Positions 1 through 9,383 of a DNA stretch of 64,000 bases are shown here, piece after piece. The DNA comes from Vreelandella zhanjiangensis DSM 21076 (GTDB taxonomy: Bacteria; Pseudomonadota; Gammaproteobacteria; Pseudomonadales; Halomonadaceae), in contig NZ_KB898651.1 of NCBI RefSeq assembly GCF_000377665.1, positions 186,001-250,000 of the forward strand, read 5' to 3'. Position numbers and translations under genes: made by a program. Position 1 is the stretch's first letter; the number at the start of each line of letters is the position of its first letter. The notes beneath the pieces were generated by a model. The model saw nothing but the letters and a program-made list of their open reading frames with translations. It did not search any database and was not told the origin of the DNA.

Positions 1-3000
1 CGCACTCAATGTGATATGCCCCTATCCCTCCAGGATCACTGTGGTCTCTTTGTAGCCTCTGGATCGCTGCTTTTAGGCCGACCAGTCGAAGATCGGAACC
101 AAGCGTATCCACTGAGCAATCTTTGCCATGTAGCTTCATACTTAGAGCATCCAAAACCACGTCATCACCGTTCGGTTTACTCAAGAGCTTCCGGGCAAGA
201 TCGAGAACACGTTCTCTAGGCAAGTTAGCATAATCGTCCCTCCACAGAATTGGTCCATACATCCCTGGGTGAGTACCTGGATTATGTAGAAGAGCCATGC
301 AACGATCTAGGTCGGTTTCTGTGAACTCCCGACGAGGATGTAAGCCAACCAATACACTTCGAAGTTTAGGATGCTGTACACACTGGTCGAGTAACTCCTG
401 TGCTAGTGCTTGGTCAATAGAATCAGTCTCTTCAATGAAGCCAGCAAAAACTGCAAAATTCCTACTGGTTTCCGGCTGCTGTTCCAGTTGATCAACGAGC
501 TGCTTCCAATAAACTTGTAAATCAGGTGTCCCCTTCGCTAGCCCTCTCCCAAATGTAGTGCAATAGGGCATCCAATCGTTGGAAAAGAGTTCGGAACTCA
601 ACTCGCCAAGAACATGGTCTGATGCCGCAAAGTCCTCACCTAGTCGGAGAGCCTTGGCTTCAAGCCGATTCCCCGCATCACGATACTTATTGGTATCTTC
701 ATGATCAAAATCGTCGTCTAACGCCCAGTAATCGTGTCCCGTGCTCAGCACGTACGTCATGATTGTCGAAATCAAATCATAGGGCTCTAACTCCCTCTCT
801 AGTATCGCAAGGCTGTCCGGCAGCGGAGCTGGATCAACTTCGTCTTTGCGCTTGGAATAGTCGAGATAGATTGTTGAACGGATAGCTTTCCAGCCTTCGC
901 CCCAAGGGTAGTAAGCATGTAACTTGCGAGCAGCATCGACGAGTTTGTCCCTAATGGCTTTTTGATGCCACATCCCTCGAAACGTGTCCGCTAGGATATG
1001 CCGTGCGGGGCCTTCAAGCTCAGGATTGCCGGAGGTTCCTAAGCACACTGCAGCGTCTATAAAGGCTCCACGCCACTCAACAAGTTCATCATGATTAGGT
1101 TGAAATCCAAAATCTCTTGGGCGAGCACCAAACTCACTCGCCCCGAACCCTGTCCATGGTGGCCCATTCAAAGCAGTCGAAAGCATCCTGAAGCCTAGCG
1201 ACCTACGCTCAGCCACGCCTGATGAAAGGCATTCATCCATGATCGCTATGCGCTGATCTAGAGAAGCATGTGTGCCAGACAGGTATGCCTGGAAAAATCT
1301 TGTGATCTTATTCCGAACCGCATCATAGTTATTGCTCTCGTCTTCAAGATCCGCCACACGGATTAAGAGTCTGACACAACGTTCAAAGGCGCTTTTTTCG
1401 TATGCCAACGACTGTAAAAGATTAAGAATTGTCCTCCGGCGTGTATTGTAAGGCGATCCCATACCCTCAAAATCAGACACGGTAAGCTCTGTTTCGATTC
1501 TATCTAGTAAGGCTTCAGGCGCGACCGGGGCAACATAGTTCAGCATTCGTACTGCCGTATCTTCCAAAGTTGATATGCGACCTAGCAGCCCATCAGGCTG
1601 GAGCCAAGCTTCAACTATCTCTTTCGCGACGGGATGATCATGCAGCAGTCCCAGCCTATGCGCGAACGACATTAACAAGCGTTGATGACCAGAAACCTCA
1701 AAGGCCGTATTGAGTCGATCGACCGGGATACTATCAAGCGCCGATGCAGCCAATTTGTTTGCTATGGCATGAGGTAAGATAGCCCGCCAATGAGCCCTCT
1801 TCTGTACAACATGTCGATCCACCAACTTCTTGACGGATCGAAACAGCTGGGTATGGGAATATCCGAATATCGAGCCCAGCACTTCCAGTTCGCTGTTACC
1901 ACTTTCCATGTTTGAGACCGAAAAGGAATATACAAGAGACAAGGTTTCAGCCTGTTGCCGCAAATCGTCGTCAGGACGTTTGCGCTGCTCAAACAAGCGG
2001 TCAAACAATTGAGCATCAGAAAGCTGAGCTAAACTCTCGTCTTCCTCGACCCTCTCGGCAATTGCCAAGGACACCCTTGCATTACCATCGGCGAATTCTG
2101 CGATTCGGCGGGCGTTGTTTCTACCAATGTGATGAAAGCGCCGAATCAGAAGTTGCTCGGCCACTTCCGGCCCAACCGCTTCAATATGGATTACCTCAGT
2201 TGTCTGCGGCTTGTCGTCCTTAATATCGTACTCGACGGTGATGAGTCTTACCTCGTTTCCCACAGCTGATACTTTGCTGGCAAGAGCAGAGTGAAGTTCT
2301 GATGGGCAATTATCGAGGATCATAACGGCACGTCGGCCTTCAGTGATAAGCCTCTCTAACATCGCTGTTGCCGAAGGGTCTGGGTCAGCCCCCGTATCCA
2401 CATATACGGCTACGGTTCGATCGAGAGCATCTGTGCCAACTGTTTCGTCAAATAGTGCCTGTACTATCCTGGTCTTCCCGACTCCAGATAATCCCGTAAT
2501 CCGGATGGCCTTCGTAGTAGAACGTATGAGGTTCCGCATTGGATCAATGGCATATTCTATGCTCAGTTTCTGCCCCAGGCCCGATGGTAACGTGACCATA
2601 ACGCCAGGGGCCGAAATTAACGTATCATCTGAGCCTTGAGGTGGATTACTCCAAGGCCCGTATGGTTGCCAACCGGAGTAACCTTGTCCGAGCTTTCCTT
2701 TGACCCACAGCATAACTGAAGGATGCTGACGTACCCACTGAACCAGCTTTGAGCGGTCGTAGAAATCCAAGTGGATACCACCACTGTTAAGATCATCCTT
2801 AACGGCATTCCGCATCACTTTGAGCCGCTCCTTCTTCATGAGAGGAGAACAGTCATCTTCCAAACTGACAATGATGTAGCCACCCCCACTCGAAGCCTGC
2901 TCTGAAATCATCTCAGAAAGCTCCCCCTTAGAGGACATCTCCTTTGCGATCGAACCCTTCGACATCGAGTGCTTCTTGGCCTGAAGAACCGTATTAGGCC

Positions 3001-3214
3001 TTTCAAGAAATCCTGTACTCAGTTGATCGGCAGAAACTTGAACGTGAATATCAATTCCGCCGTCAGGAGCATTGATTGAACCTGACCAGCTTACGCATGC
3101 CGGACTATATCCATGCGCTGCCACTTCGGCCTCAGCGAGGCGAGCAATCAACTCTTCTAGCTGAGTATCGGACAACCGGAGTAATTCGTCTTTCACGATG
3201 TCAAAAATTGCCAT
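1..3214 (-). CDS. Partial large nuclease-like / STAND-type ATPase, candidate anti-phage defence protein
   Basis: The frame is open without a stop from an ATG at 3214 to the window edge, at least 1071 residues, so the C-terminus is missing. The N-terminus looks like a PD-(D/E)XK fold of the Mrr kind: DGGIDI (residues 51-56, D55) followed by QAK (Q78, K80). A P-loop GLSGVGKT with K247 follows, then a probable Walker B stretch (VMILDN, about residues 295-300), as in STAND/NACHT-like NTPases. The remainder is long, apparently helical and without a motif I recognise, as expected for a sensor or repeat region. Effector, NTPase and sensor in that order is the architecture of Avs-like and related STAND defence proteins; the family assignment is inference. 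The start is preceded by a G-rich tract (about 3218-3225, reverse strand) as a possible ribosome site. Base composition is visibly more AT-rich than the core genes. It is transcribed away from hamA. Confidence 0.72.
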   Translation of the reverse strand, partial: MAIFDIVKDELLRLSDTQLEELIARLAEAEVAAHGYSPACVSWSGSINAPDGGIDIHVQVSADQLSTGFLERPNTVLQAKKHSMSKGSIAKEMSSKGELSEMISEQASSGGGYIIVSLEDDCSPLMKKERLKVMRNAVKDDLNSGGIHLDFYDRSKLVQWVRQHPSVMLWVKGKLGQGYSGWQPYGPWSNPPQGSDDTLISAPGVMVTLPSGLGQKLSIEYAIDPMRNLIRSTTKAIRITGLSGVGKTRIVQALFDETVGTDALDRTVAVYVDTGADPDPSATAMLERLITEGRRAVMILDNCPSELHSALASKVSAVGNEVRLITVEYDIKDDKPQTTEVIHIEAVGPEVAEQLLIRRFHHIGRNNARRIAEFADGNARVSLAIAERVEEDESLAQLSDAQLFDRLFEQRKRPDDDLRQQAETLSLVYSFSVSNMESGNSELEVLGSIFGYSHTQLFRSVKKLVDRHVVQKRAHWRAILPHAIANKLAASALDSIPVDRLNTAFEVSGHQRLLMSFAHRLGLLHDHPVAKEIVEAWLQPDGLLGRISTLEDTAVRMLNYVAPVAPEALLDRIETELTVSDFEGMGSPYNTRRRTILNLLQSLAYEKSAFERCVRLLIRVADLEDESNNYDAVRNKITRFFQAYLSGTHASLDQRIAIMDECLSSGVAERRSLGFRMLSTALNGPPWTGFGASEFGARPRDFGFQPNHDELVEWRGAFIDAAVCLGTSGNPELEGPARHILADTFRGMWHQKAIRDKLVDAARKLHAYYPWGEGWKAIRSTIYLDYSKRKDEVDPAPLPDSLAILERELEPYDLISTIMTYVLSTGHDYWALDDDFDHEDTNKYRDAGNRLEAKALRLGEDFAASDHVLGELSSELFSNDWMPYCTTFGRGLAKGTPDLQVYWKQLVDQLEQQPETSRNFAVFAGFIEETDSIDQALAQELLDQCVQHPKLRSVLVGLHPRREFTETDLDRCMALLHNPGTHPGMYGPILWRDDYANLPRERVLDLARKLLSKPNGDDVVLDALSMKLHGKDCSVDTLGSDLRLVGLKAAIQRLQRDHSDPGGIGAYHIEC

Positions 3215-3921
3215 GACTGCCCCCCAGTAGAATATCTTCCCCTTATACTTAGAGGTAACCTTACAATCCAGCCGATATAAAAATTATTGTTTGCTGAAAT
3301 AACTGCTCTGAGGAGTTGGGTAACTAACTCGACCCTATCTTAAAAAAACTCATCAAAGAAATGTTTTTAATCTCTCCTTAGCTATTAGTTAACTAGCTTT
3401 CACTCCAACTCAATCATCAACGAGGGCTATAACCCATTGAAGGAAAAAATTTATAAAAGATTAACTTGGGCTCTACCGTCGCTTTTATCGTCAGAATCAG
3501 GGGGTTCTTTGTTTCCAAAGGTAATGCAGTGTTTTTTCCAGAGGCTTTTTTTTCCGCGCCATCATCAACCAAAGGATGTAGCACTAAAACACGACTGCAT
3601 CACCTTAATACTAATAGTGAGCGCTGGATCAGAAGGTATTTCGGGTACGCAAGGCAGTTAGTGCAGATATCAAGCCTTGCGGGAAGGCGCTGGAAGGCTA
3701 AATGGCTGTGCTACCGCTACCCCGGCAAATCCAATCATACGGGATGAATAATCCTATGTTCATCATAGATGGATCAGTGAATGTAGGCTTCCCCATAATC
3801 GCACTAGTTTTCGAAATTGCATGAAGGGAGCATACTGGTTAATCGAAGTCGTCACGGTGTGCTCGCTGGTACTCCATGACCGCCTATCAGAACTGAAACT
3901 GATTGACCGGGGAGGAGCATC
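3215..3921. other. Intergenic region between divergent defence genes
   Basis: About 700 bases separate the divergent starts of the STAND-like gene and hamA. It is AT-rich near the STAND side and becomes GC-richer toward hamA. It contains a short perfect palindrome TAGTTAACTA near 3385-3394 and several short reading frames, none with a convincing ribosome site or recognisable domain. It must hold both promoters. I cannot point to a defined operator or RNA gene. Its length is unusual for a compact defence locus and it may contain a decayed gene. Confidence 0.5.
3911..3917 (+). promoter_or_regulatory. Ribosome binding site fixing the GTG start of hamA
   Basis: GGAGGAG lies four bases before the GTG at 3922. 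It is the only strong Shine-Dalgarno site near the 5' end of this frame and decides the start, since no in-frame ATG precedes the conserved region. Confidence 0.75.
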
Positions 3922-4704
3922 GTGGGGCTATATGAGAAGTGGTGCGAGCCCACCAAAGAAAAAAACAAACGCAAGCATTACTGGACCTATGTTGAGAAGG
4001 ATGGCGGCCGCGACGAGATCCGGGATGACCTCGTAGAGACCATCCGCTCACACTACGATCGACTCGAACGCATCGCTGAAGATGTGAAACGACTCGGATA
4101 CGAGGTCGCCAGTGAAATTCTCAACTCTGCGATGCCTCAAACGACCAAGGGCCGCTCCGGCGACCTCGGTGAGATTCTCGCGACCGAGCTGGTCGAGGAA
4201 GAGGTTGGTCTTCGTGTTCCCGTGCGTCGATTTCGCTATAAGGACGGCCGCAACATGGCCATGCGCGGCGACGACTTTATCGGCGCCGGATACGACGGCA
4301 AGGGTGAAAAGCTCTGGCTCTTGAAGGGGGAAGCCAAGAGTAACAAGGTACTGGGCAAAGCCACAGTCATGAGCGCTCGCAAGGTACTCAACCGTGATAG
4401 CGGCCGTTGTACGCCCGACTCGTTGTTGTTCATTGCAAATCGCCTGCTGGAAAGCAACGACCTAGATGACAACGATCTGGGTCGCAGCCTTCGCGACGAG
4501 GTTGGCCTGAAGTCGTTACATGCTGATCGCATTGACCACATGCTCTTTACAATTTCGGGCAACGGTCCACACGTCTTTCTGAAAGATGATCTCGACGCCG
4601 CTGAGGCTAATCGGGACCATTATGTCGTGAACATCCACGTCGAAGATCACCAAGACTTCATCGCAACTATGTACATCGAGGCAGAAAATCTTGGAGACGA
4701 TTGA
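3922..4704 (+). CDS. hamA: HamA, DUF1837 nuclease of a Hachiman-type defence system
   Basis: This 260-residue protein fits HamA, the effector nuclease of Hachiman. PD-(D/E)XK-like residues appear in order: E84 in DLGE, D117/D118 in RGDDF, and E137-A-K139 in KGEAKS. The family (DUF1837) is known to pair with the helicase HamB; the complex is thought to hold the nuclease inactive until damaged or foreign DNA is processed. The start is a GTG with a very good GGAGGAG site. The 3' end overlaps the following helicase gene by 14 bases, which argues for translational coupling and a fixed subunit ratio. It has no signal peptide or membrane segment. All expected catalytic residues are present, so it is probably active. 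It could instead belong to a related DUF1837-helicase system not called Hachiman. Confidence 0.85.
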   Translation: MGLYEKWCEPTKEKNKRKHYWTYVEKDGGRDEIRDDLVETIRSHYDRLERIAEDVKRLGYEVASEILNSAMPQTTKGRSGDLGEILATELVEEEVGLRVPVRRFRYKDGRNMAMRGDDFIGAGYDGKGEKLWLLKGEAKSNKVLGKATVMSARKVLNRDSGRCTPDSLLFIANRLLESNDLDDNDLGRSLRDEVGLKSLHADRIDHMLFTISGNGPHVFLKDDLDAAEANRDHYVVNIHVEDHQDFIATMYIEAENLGDD

Positions 4705-7700
4705 TGAACTAACTGAGTTCCTGACGACGGCGACCGCCGACGGTATTCTTGGCCGCCTTCTCTATCGTGGTGCCGCTTGGTCACTCATGCGCGAGGAAGG
4801 TGTGCTACCGGAGAACGCCCCTCCTCTTGGCGCGACAATTGAAACAGACCTCGCCGAGCATGGCTTCGCCTTGCTACGAGGCGCAATGGCCATGCGCGCC
4901 CAGACAGGTACTTCAGAACTGACCAGCAAGGCCTTCGAGCGCGCCGCGAACGCTTTTGAAGCCTTAGTGCGTAATGGTGACCCTGAGGCCCCGGATCGCG
5001 GCTTCCGCCGAACAGTGGCCGCCGCTGCCTACCACCTGGCCGGCTTCTCGGCCGTCGCCTATTCATTGTTCAATGAGATGACCGATGACCTCAATACATC
5101 GCCTGGAGAAACGGCGATCCGCCATCTGATTCTGCGGGATCTCGATCAATTACGTGGTTTCGTTCGCGAATGGCTCGGCGACGAGGCTCATACCGACGAG
5201 CAGATCGCAGAGGAGCTGCGAGGCGAAGCCCCTGACGTTGACGAAGTGCTGTCGACCATTCTCAACACAACTATTTGCCGAGCCCTGGCGTTTTTCGACT
5301 TCGCACTTGAAACTGGAGAACCTGAACTAGCCGAAAACTCACGGGTCTTGCTCGCCAATGCAGTCAGCTTGGCAAACAACGCTGAGAATGTTCCGCTGTG
5401 GTGGATCTCGAACCTCTGCCGTCATCTGATCGACGACCTTTGGCAGCACTCATTGCACCAAAACCTGCCGATCGAGCCGCCGGAGGGTTCAGAAGAAAAA
5501 TACCCAGACTTGCGCCGACTATTCATTTCGTCGCTCTACACGCGTAAGACGTCCGAGGTAGAGCTATGGCCATCACAGCGCGAAGCGGCCCAGCGTTCCA
5601 CTGACGTGACTGATGACCTTGTCGTCGCCTTGCCGACCAGCGCCGGAAAGACACGAGTGGCAGAGATCGCCGCGCTGATGACTCTTTCGTCGGCTCGCCG
5701 GGTGCTGGTGGTCACTCCGCTACGCGCGCTATCGGCACAGACCGAGCGCTCCTTCAGAAAGACCTTCGCACCGCTCGGCTTCAGCGTTTCCTCCCTTTAC
5801 GGCGCCAGCGGTCTTTCGGCAGGCGATGAAGACGCGCTGCGCACCTGTGAAATCATCATCGCAACGCCCGAAAAGCTCGATTTCGCCCTGCGAAGTGACC
5901 CATCGCTAATCGATGATGTTGGCCTTATCGTCCTCGACGAAGGTCATATGATCGGCCCGAGCGAGCGTGAGATCCGCTACGAGACGCTGGTGCAACGCCT
6001 GCTTCGGCGCACAGATACAAGCGAGCGCCGAATCGTATGTCTCTCAGCGATCCTGCCCAGTGGCGATGAACTGGACGATCTTACCGCATGGATACGCTCC
6101 GACGAACCCGGCGAACCCGTGCTTTCCGACTGGCGCCCCACGCGGCAGCGATTCGGTGCGCTTACCTGGCGAGGCAAGGATGCGCTGCTTCGGCTCGACC
6201 TCGACGACGACGGTCCTTTCCTCGATAAATTCGTCTTACATAAGCCGGCGCGGGGTAAAGAGAAGAAGCCATATCCGCGCAAGAACTCGCATCTTGCCTT
6301 GTTCGCTGCATGGGAGTTCGCAGGCCAAGGTAAGCGGACCCTGATATTTTCCACACAGGCGAATTGGGTCGAGAGTTACGGCAAGCAGGTCGTAGATCTT
6401 TGTAAGCGAGGCTATTTGGACTCGCTTCTGGAGGATGAGGCGTTGATTGCTCGCGCCTTAGAGGTTGGAAAGGAATGGTTGGGCGAAGCTCATCCCGCAG
6501 TAGCCAGCCTGAAGGCTGGCGTCGCTATCCACCATGGCCGCCTGCCGAGTCCGTTCTTGCGCGAATTGGAAGTCCTCCTGTCCGAAGGCGTGTTGAAGGT
6601 CATTGTTGCCTCGCCAACACTTGCCCAAGGTCTCAACCTCAATGCCGCCGTCCTGCTGGTGCCCGCGCTCTACCGTGCGGGTGAGAAGATCAAGGGCGAG
6701 GAATTCGCCAACGTCGCCGGCCGTGCGGGACGCGCGTTCGTCGATGTCGAAGGCCTCATCGTCCATGTCATGTTTGACAAGATCGCCTGGCGAAAAAAGG
6801 AGTGGAGAAAACTGGTTGTCTCCGCCAAGGCTCGCACCCTGAAAAGCGGTCTCATCCAGATCGTTGCTGAAATCCTTGAGCGCCTGTCGCGCGAGGGCGT
6901 GCTCGATCGCGACGATGCCTGGGAATATCTCGCCAACGCCCGAGAGGCATGGAAATCACCCGACGAAGAGGCCGAGGTAGCCGAGCGCCTGGCCTCAACC
7001 ATGACAAACGATACAAACAGCGACGACGATGATGAAGGCGATGAGGACGGCTACGAGGAAAGCATCGACGAAGAGCCGCTGACTCAGATTGTCGAACGCC
7101 TCGATGCGACCGTGTTCGGTCTGATTGATGCGCTGGACGCCGATCGCGCCGATCTACCCAACCTTTTGGACGAGGCCCTCAAGGGATCGCTCTGGGCCCG
7201 CCAAATCGCCCGCGAGGATGAGGACGTTGCCCCGCTGCACAAAAAGGTGTTCGAGGCGCGCGCCGATCTCATTTGGAAGGCCACAACGGTACAGACGCGT
7301 CGCGGACATTTCGCGATGGGGGTTGGCCTAGAGGCTGGCCTCGCCATCGATGCCATGGCGGACGAGCTTGCCGAGCTCCTCGATCGAGCTGACACTGCAG
7401 CATTGAGTGGCGACGTCGACGAACTTGTCGAAGCCCTTGGTGGTCTCGGCGAACGCCTGTTGTTCATACGGCCTTTCATCCCCGACAAGGCGAACGCGCT
7501 GCCGGCAAGTTGGAAGGACATCCTGCGTAATTGGATCTCTGGCGAGGATGTCACCAAGATCGGACCGCAGAATATGCGGGCCGTCGAAGAGGCCTTCACC
7601 TATCGTTTGGTCTGGGCGATGGAAGCTGTCCGTACCCGCCGCATGTCCCTCGGTTGGTCACCGGAGATAGTGGCGGGTGGTGCCGCGGCAGCGGTCGAAA

Positions 7701-8197
7701 CTGGCGTTCCGCAATTTATGATGGCGATGCTGATCCGTGCCGGCCTTCCATCACGACGTGCGGCAATGGCCGCAATAGAGGATGCTGAGCCGGTCTTCGT
7801 TACGCCGGCAGAGATGCGGGCCTGGCTCGAATCCGACGAGATCACGGCCTACACCGATGCTGGTGATTGGCCGACTCCGGACTCGGCTGCACTATGGGCG
7901 CGGTTCCGAACAGAAGCCCTCAGCAGCGGCATACAGAGATGGTCGATCAGGCATTGTAGGCGTCTACTCGATATTGGGACTGCCCCACCTACTGGCCTCT
8001 ATCGGATTGCCACCTATGAGGGTGATGGGCGAACCTGGCTAGTCACTCCAGACTATCAGCGGGTCGCCGTGTTCAAGAAGCCAGCGCTCGACCCTAAGCC
8101 CAGCCTTTTTTCGGGCCGACTGCAGGGCAATACAAAGCTTGTGGAAGTCGTGCGTATCGGTCGCGGGAAACTGCGCTGGCCACTCGCCGACACGTGA
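4691..8197 (+). CDS. hamB: HamB, superfamily 2 helicase of a Hachiman-type defence system
   Basis: This 1168-residue SF2 helicase partners HamA. A helical N-terminal region (about 1-290) precedes the motor: motif I PTSAGKT with K320, motif II D416-E-G-H (DEGH rather than DEAH), a SAT-like element LSAIL near 453, motif V around ASPTLAQG and motif VI GRAGRA. A strongly acidic linker (about 774-800) separates the motor from a long C-terminal region of unknown fold. Translation appears to start at TTG 4691, inside hamA, with GAGG a few bases upstream; the next in-frame ATG would cut into the N-terminal domain. In the family the helicase senses DNA ends or structures and controls the nuclease. Codon use is GC-rich, unlike the flanking accessory genes at 1-3214 and 8250-9383, so the pair may have arrived separately. 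Confidence 0.85.
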   Translation: METIDELTEFLTTATADGILGRLLYRGAAWSLMREEGVLPENAPPLGATIETDLAEHGFALLRGAMAMRAQTGTSELTSKAFERAANAFEALVRNGDPEAPDRGFRRTVAAAAYHLAGFSAVAYSLFNEMTDDLNTSPGETAIRHLILRDLDQLRGFVREWLGDEAHTDEQIAEELRGEAPDVDEVLSTILNTTICRALAFFDFALETGEPELAENSRVLLANAVSLANNAENVPLWWISNLCRHLIDDLWQHSLHQNLPIEPPEGSEEKYPDLRRLFISSLYTRKTSEVELWPSQREAAQRSTDVTDDLVVALPTSAGKTRVAEIAALMTLSSARRVLVVTPLRALSAQTERSFRKTFAPLGFSVSSLYGASGLSAGDEDALRTCEIIIATPEKLDFALRSDPSLIDDVGLIVLDEGHMIGPSEREIRYETLVQRLLRRTDTSERRIVCLSAILPSGDELDDLTAWIRSDEPGEPVLSDWRPTRQRFGALTWRGKDALLRLDLDDDGPFLDKFVLHKPARGKEKKPYPRKNSHLALFAAWEFAGQGKRTLIFSTQANWVESYGKQVVDLCKRGYLDSLLEDEALIARALEVGKEWLGEAHPAVASLKAGVAIHHGRLPSPFLRELEVLLSEGVLKVIVASPTLAQGLNLNAAVLLVPALYRAGEKIKGEEFANVAGRAGRAFVDVEGLIVHVMFDKIAWRKKEWRKLVVSAKARTLKSGLIQIVAEILERLSREGVLDRDDAWEYLANAREAWKSPDEEAEVAERLASTMTNDTNSDDDDEGDEDGYEESIDEEPLTQIVERLDATVFGLIDALDADRADLPNLLDEALKGSLWARQIAREDEDVAPLHKKVFEARADLIWKATTVQTRRGHFAMGVGLEAGLAIDAMADELAELLDRADTAALSGDVDELVEALGGLGERLLFIRPFIPDKANALPASWKDILRNWISGEDVTKIGPQNMRAVEEAFTYRLVWAMEAVRTRRMSLGWSPEIVAGGAAAAVETGVPQFMMAMLIRAGLPSRRAAMAAIEDAEPVFVTPAEMRAWLESDEITAYTDAGDWPTPDSAALWARFRTEALSSGIQRWSIRHCRRLLDIGTAPPTGLYRIATYEGDGRTWLVTPDYQRVAVFKKPALDPKPSLFSGRLQGNTKLVEVVRIGRGKLRWPLADT

Positions 8198-8249
8198 AAG
8201 GGCTGTGTCTCAGTTCTTTTACTTCAACCTATTCAACCAGAGAATCCGA

Positions 8250-9383
8250 ATGCCCCTGACAGCCTATTCCATATCAGAACAAAAAGAGGTTGACCTTGAG
8301 CAGGCCCTGAACTCCTTGTCTCGTCGCCATGGAACACAGAAACCTCTGGATGTAAATGAAATGCCGGGCGAATGGCGAGCATTTCTTCGAACAGATATCG
8401 AATGCCCATGTTGTTTTGTCACAGGCGCAGATGTTGTCCGAGAAAGTATCTCCCGTACCTCTAAGAAGGCTATACGACAAGGCTACTTCCGGTTTTCCTC
8501 TCCTGGTCATAAGCCCGAATGCGACTATGCCGGGAATGATTCTGTTGGCTTCACTCCGGAGAACCTGGTTGCTTTTGGTAAGGCGAACTCAAATCTAACC
8601 CGAGCTATTCGAGAGCTTGTATGCAAGGGCATACAAGCAGGTGTATTTAGCCAGAAGTCCATTCGAGATATGCGAAAGTGGTTTTTCCAAAAGAAAGCCA
8701 GTGCGTTGTTTCATGTGAACCTAGACCCATGCCTTCCCAAGTGGCTAGACAACCTTCATCGTATAACCGGCCCTGTACGGTATATGTTACACATTGAGGT
8801 CCCGCTGTCAGCCGACATTGTTGCGATACCCGGCTTCGACTGGAAAACAGAAGCAACACGCGTCTTAGCTAAACGCCACAAAGCCACTCTCGACACTATG
8901 CGGGAAGAGCGTCTTTGGCACATCCACTCCCTCTCGGCTCGCGTTGAGTCCCTCGCAAAGCGCTACCATGGCGAGGATGTATTCGATCCGACGGTGCTCC
9001 AAACGGAGTACACTCAAAGTATCTCCCTTGCAAGATTTATATCCCATAACTACGCGCCTTTGGCGTCCGCCAGCAAGAGAAGTGATAACGATGTTGCTAG
9101 CTGCGTACTTGCCCTATCTGCGCTTCTTCTGTTCATAAGTGACTGGAATCTAGCTAAAGCTACAGAACTATTCGCACGCCTTTCAACGACTCCAGATCAG
9201 ATTGATCTCATGCTAGGCAATGTGATCGGGCTGAATCCATTCCATGACTTTGAAGCGTGGGCAATGCTCAAGAAACTTCAAGAAAGTGGATTGCCTACAC
9301 CAGACGAACTTTCTCCTATCGATGAGCGGAATGAGATTGAAACAGACCTCCGAACACGATTCCAAGTTCAGTCGGGGATATAG
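8250..9383 (+). CDS. Unrecognised protein with putative N-terminal zinc site, third gene of the Hachiman locus
   Basis: This is a 377-residue protein of unknown function. An ATG at 8250, 52 bases after hamB, is preferred. The frame stays open upstream into hamB, but that part is only the hamB shadow, and a weak AGAGA precedes 8250. The N-terminal 100 residues hold C52-P-C54-C55 and later H87-x3-C91, which together could bind zinc; the layout recalls the finger-like N-terminus of CoiA-type proteins, a weak resemblance only. The remainder (about 100-377) looks alpha-helical, with a hydrophobic stretch near 295-305 too short to call a membrane helix. No catalytic motif is evident. It is on the same strand as hamAB and could be co-transcribed, but its composition is visibly more AT-rich than hamB. 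It may be an accessory Hachiman subunit, or an independent defence or island gene. Confidence 0.65.
   Translation: MPLTAYSISEQKEVDLEQALNSLSRRHGTQKPLDVNEMPGEWRAFLRTDIECPCCFVTGADVVRESISRTSKKAIRQGYFRFSSPGHKPECDYAGNDSVGFTPENLVAFGKANSNLTRAIRELVCKGIQAGVFSQKSIRDMRKWFFQKKASALFHVNLDPCLPKWLDNLHRITGPVRYMLHIEVPLSADIVAIPGFDWKTEATRVLAKRHKATLDTMREERLWHIHSLSARVESLAKRYHGEDVFDPTVLQTEYTQSISLARFISHNYAPLASASKRSDNDVASCVLALSALLLFISDWNLAKATELFARLSTTPDQIDLMLGNVIGLNPFHDFEAWAMLKKLQESGLPTPDELSPIDERNEIETDLRTRFQVQSGI

Noticed and set aside
1..3422. Possible direct repeat of the guaA 3' end (CACTCAAT near position 3, and ACTCAATCAT near 3409)
   Set aside because: Matches are only about eight bases, which is expected by chance; not enough for an att site.
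3466..3747. Small rightward frame of 93 codons in the defence gap
   Set aside because: No ribosome site, no recognisable domain and an unlikely residue mix; it may be a decayed remnant but cannot be supported as a gene.
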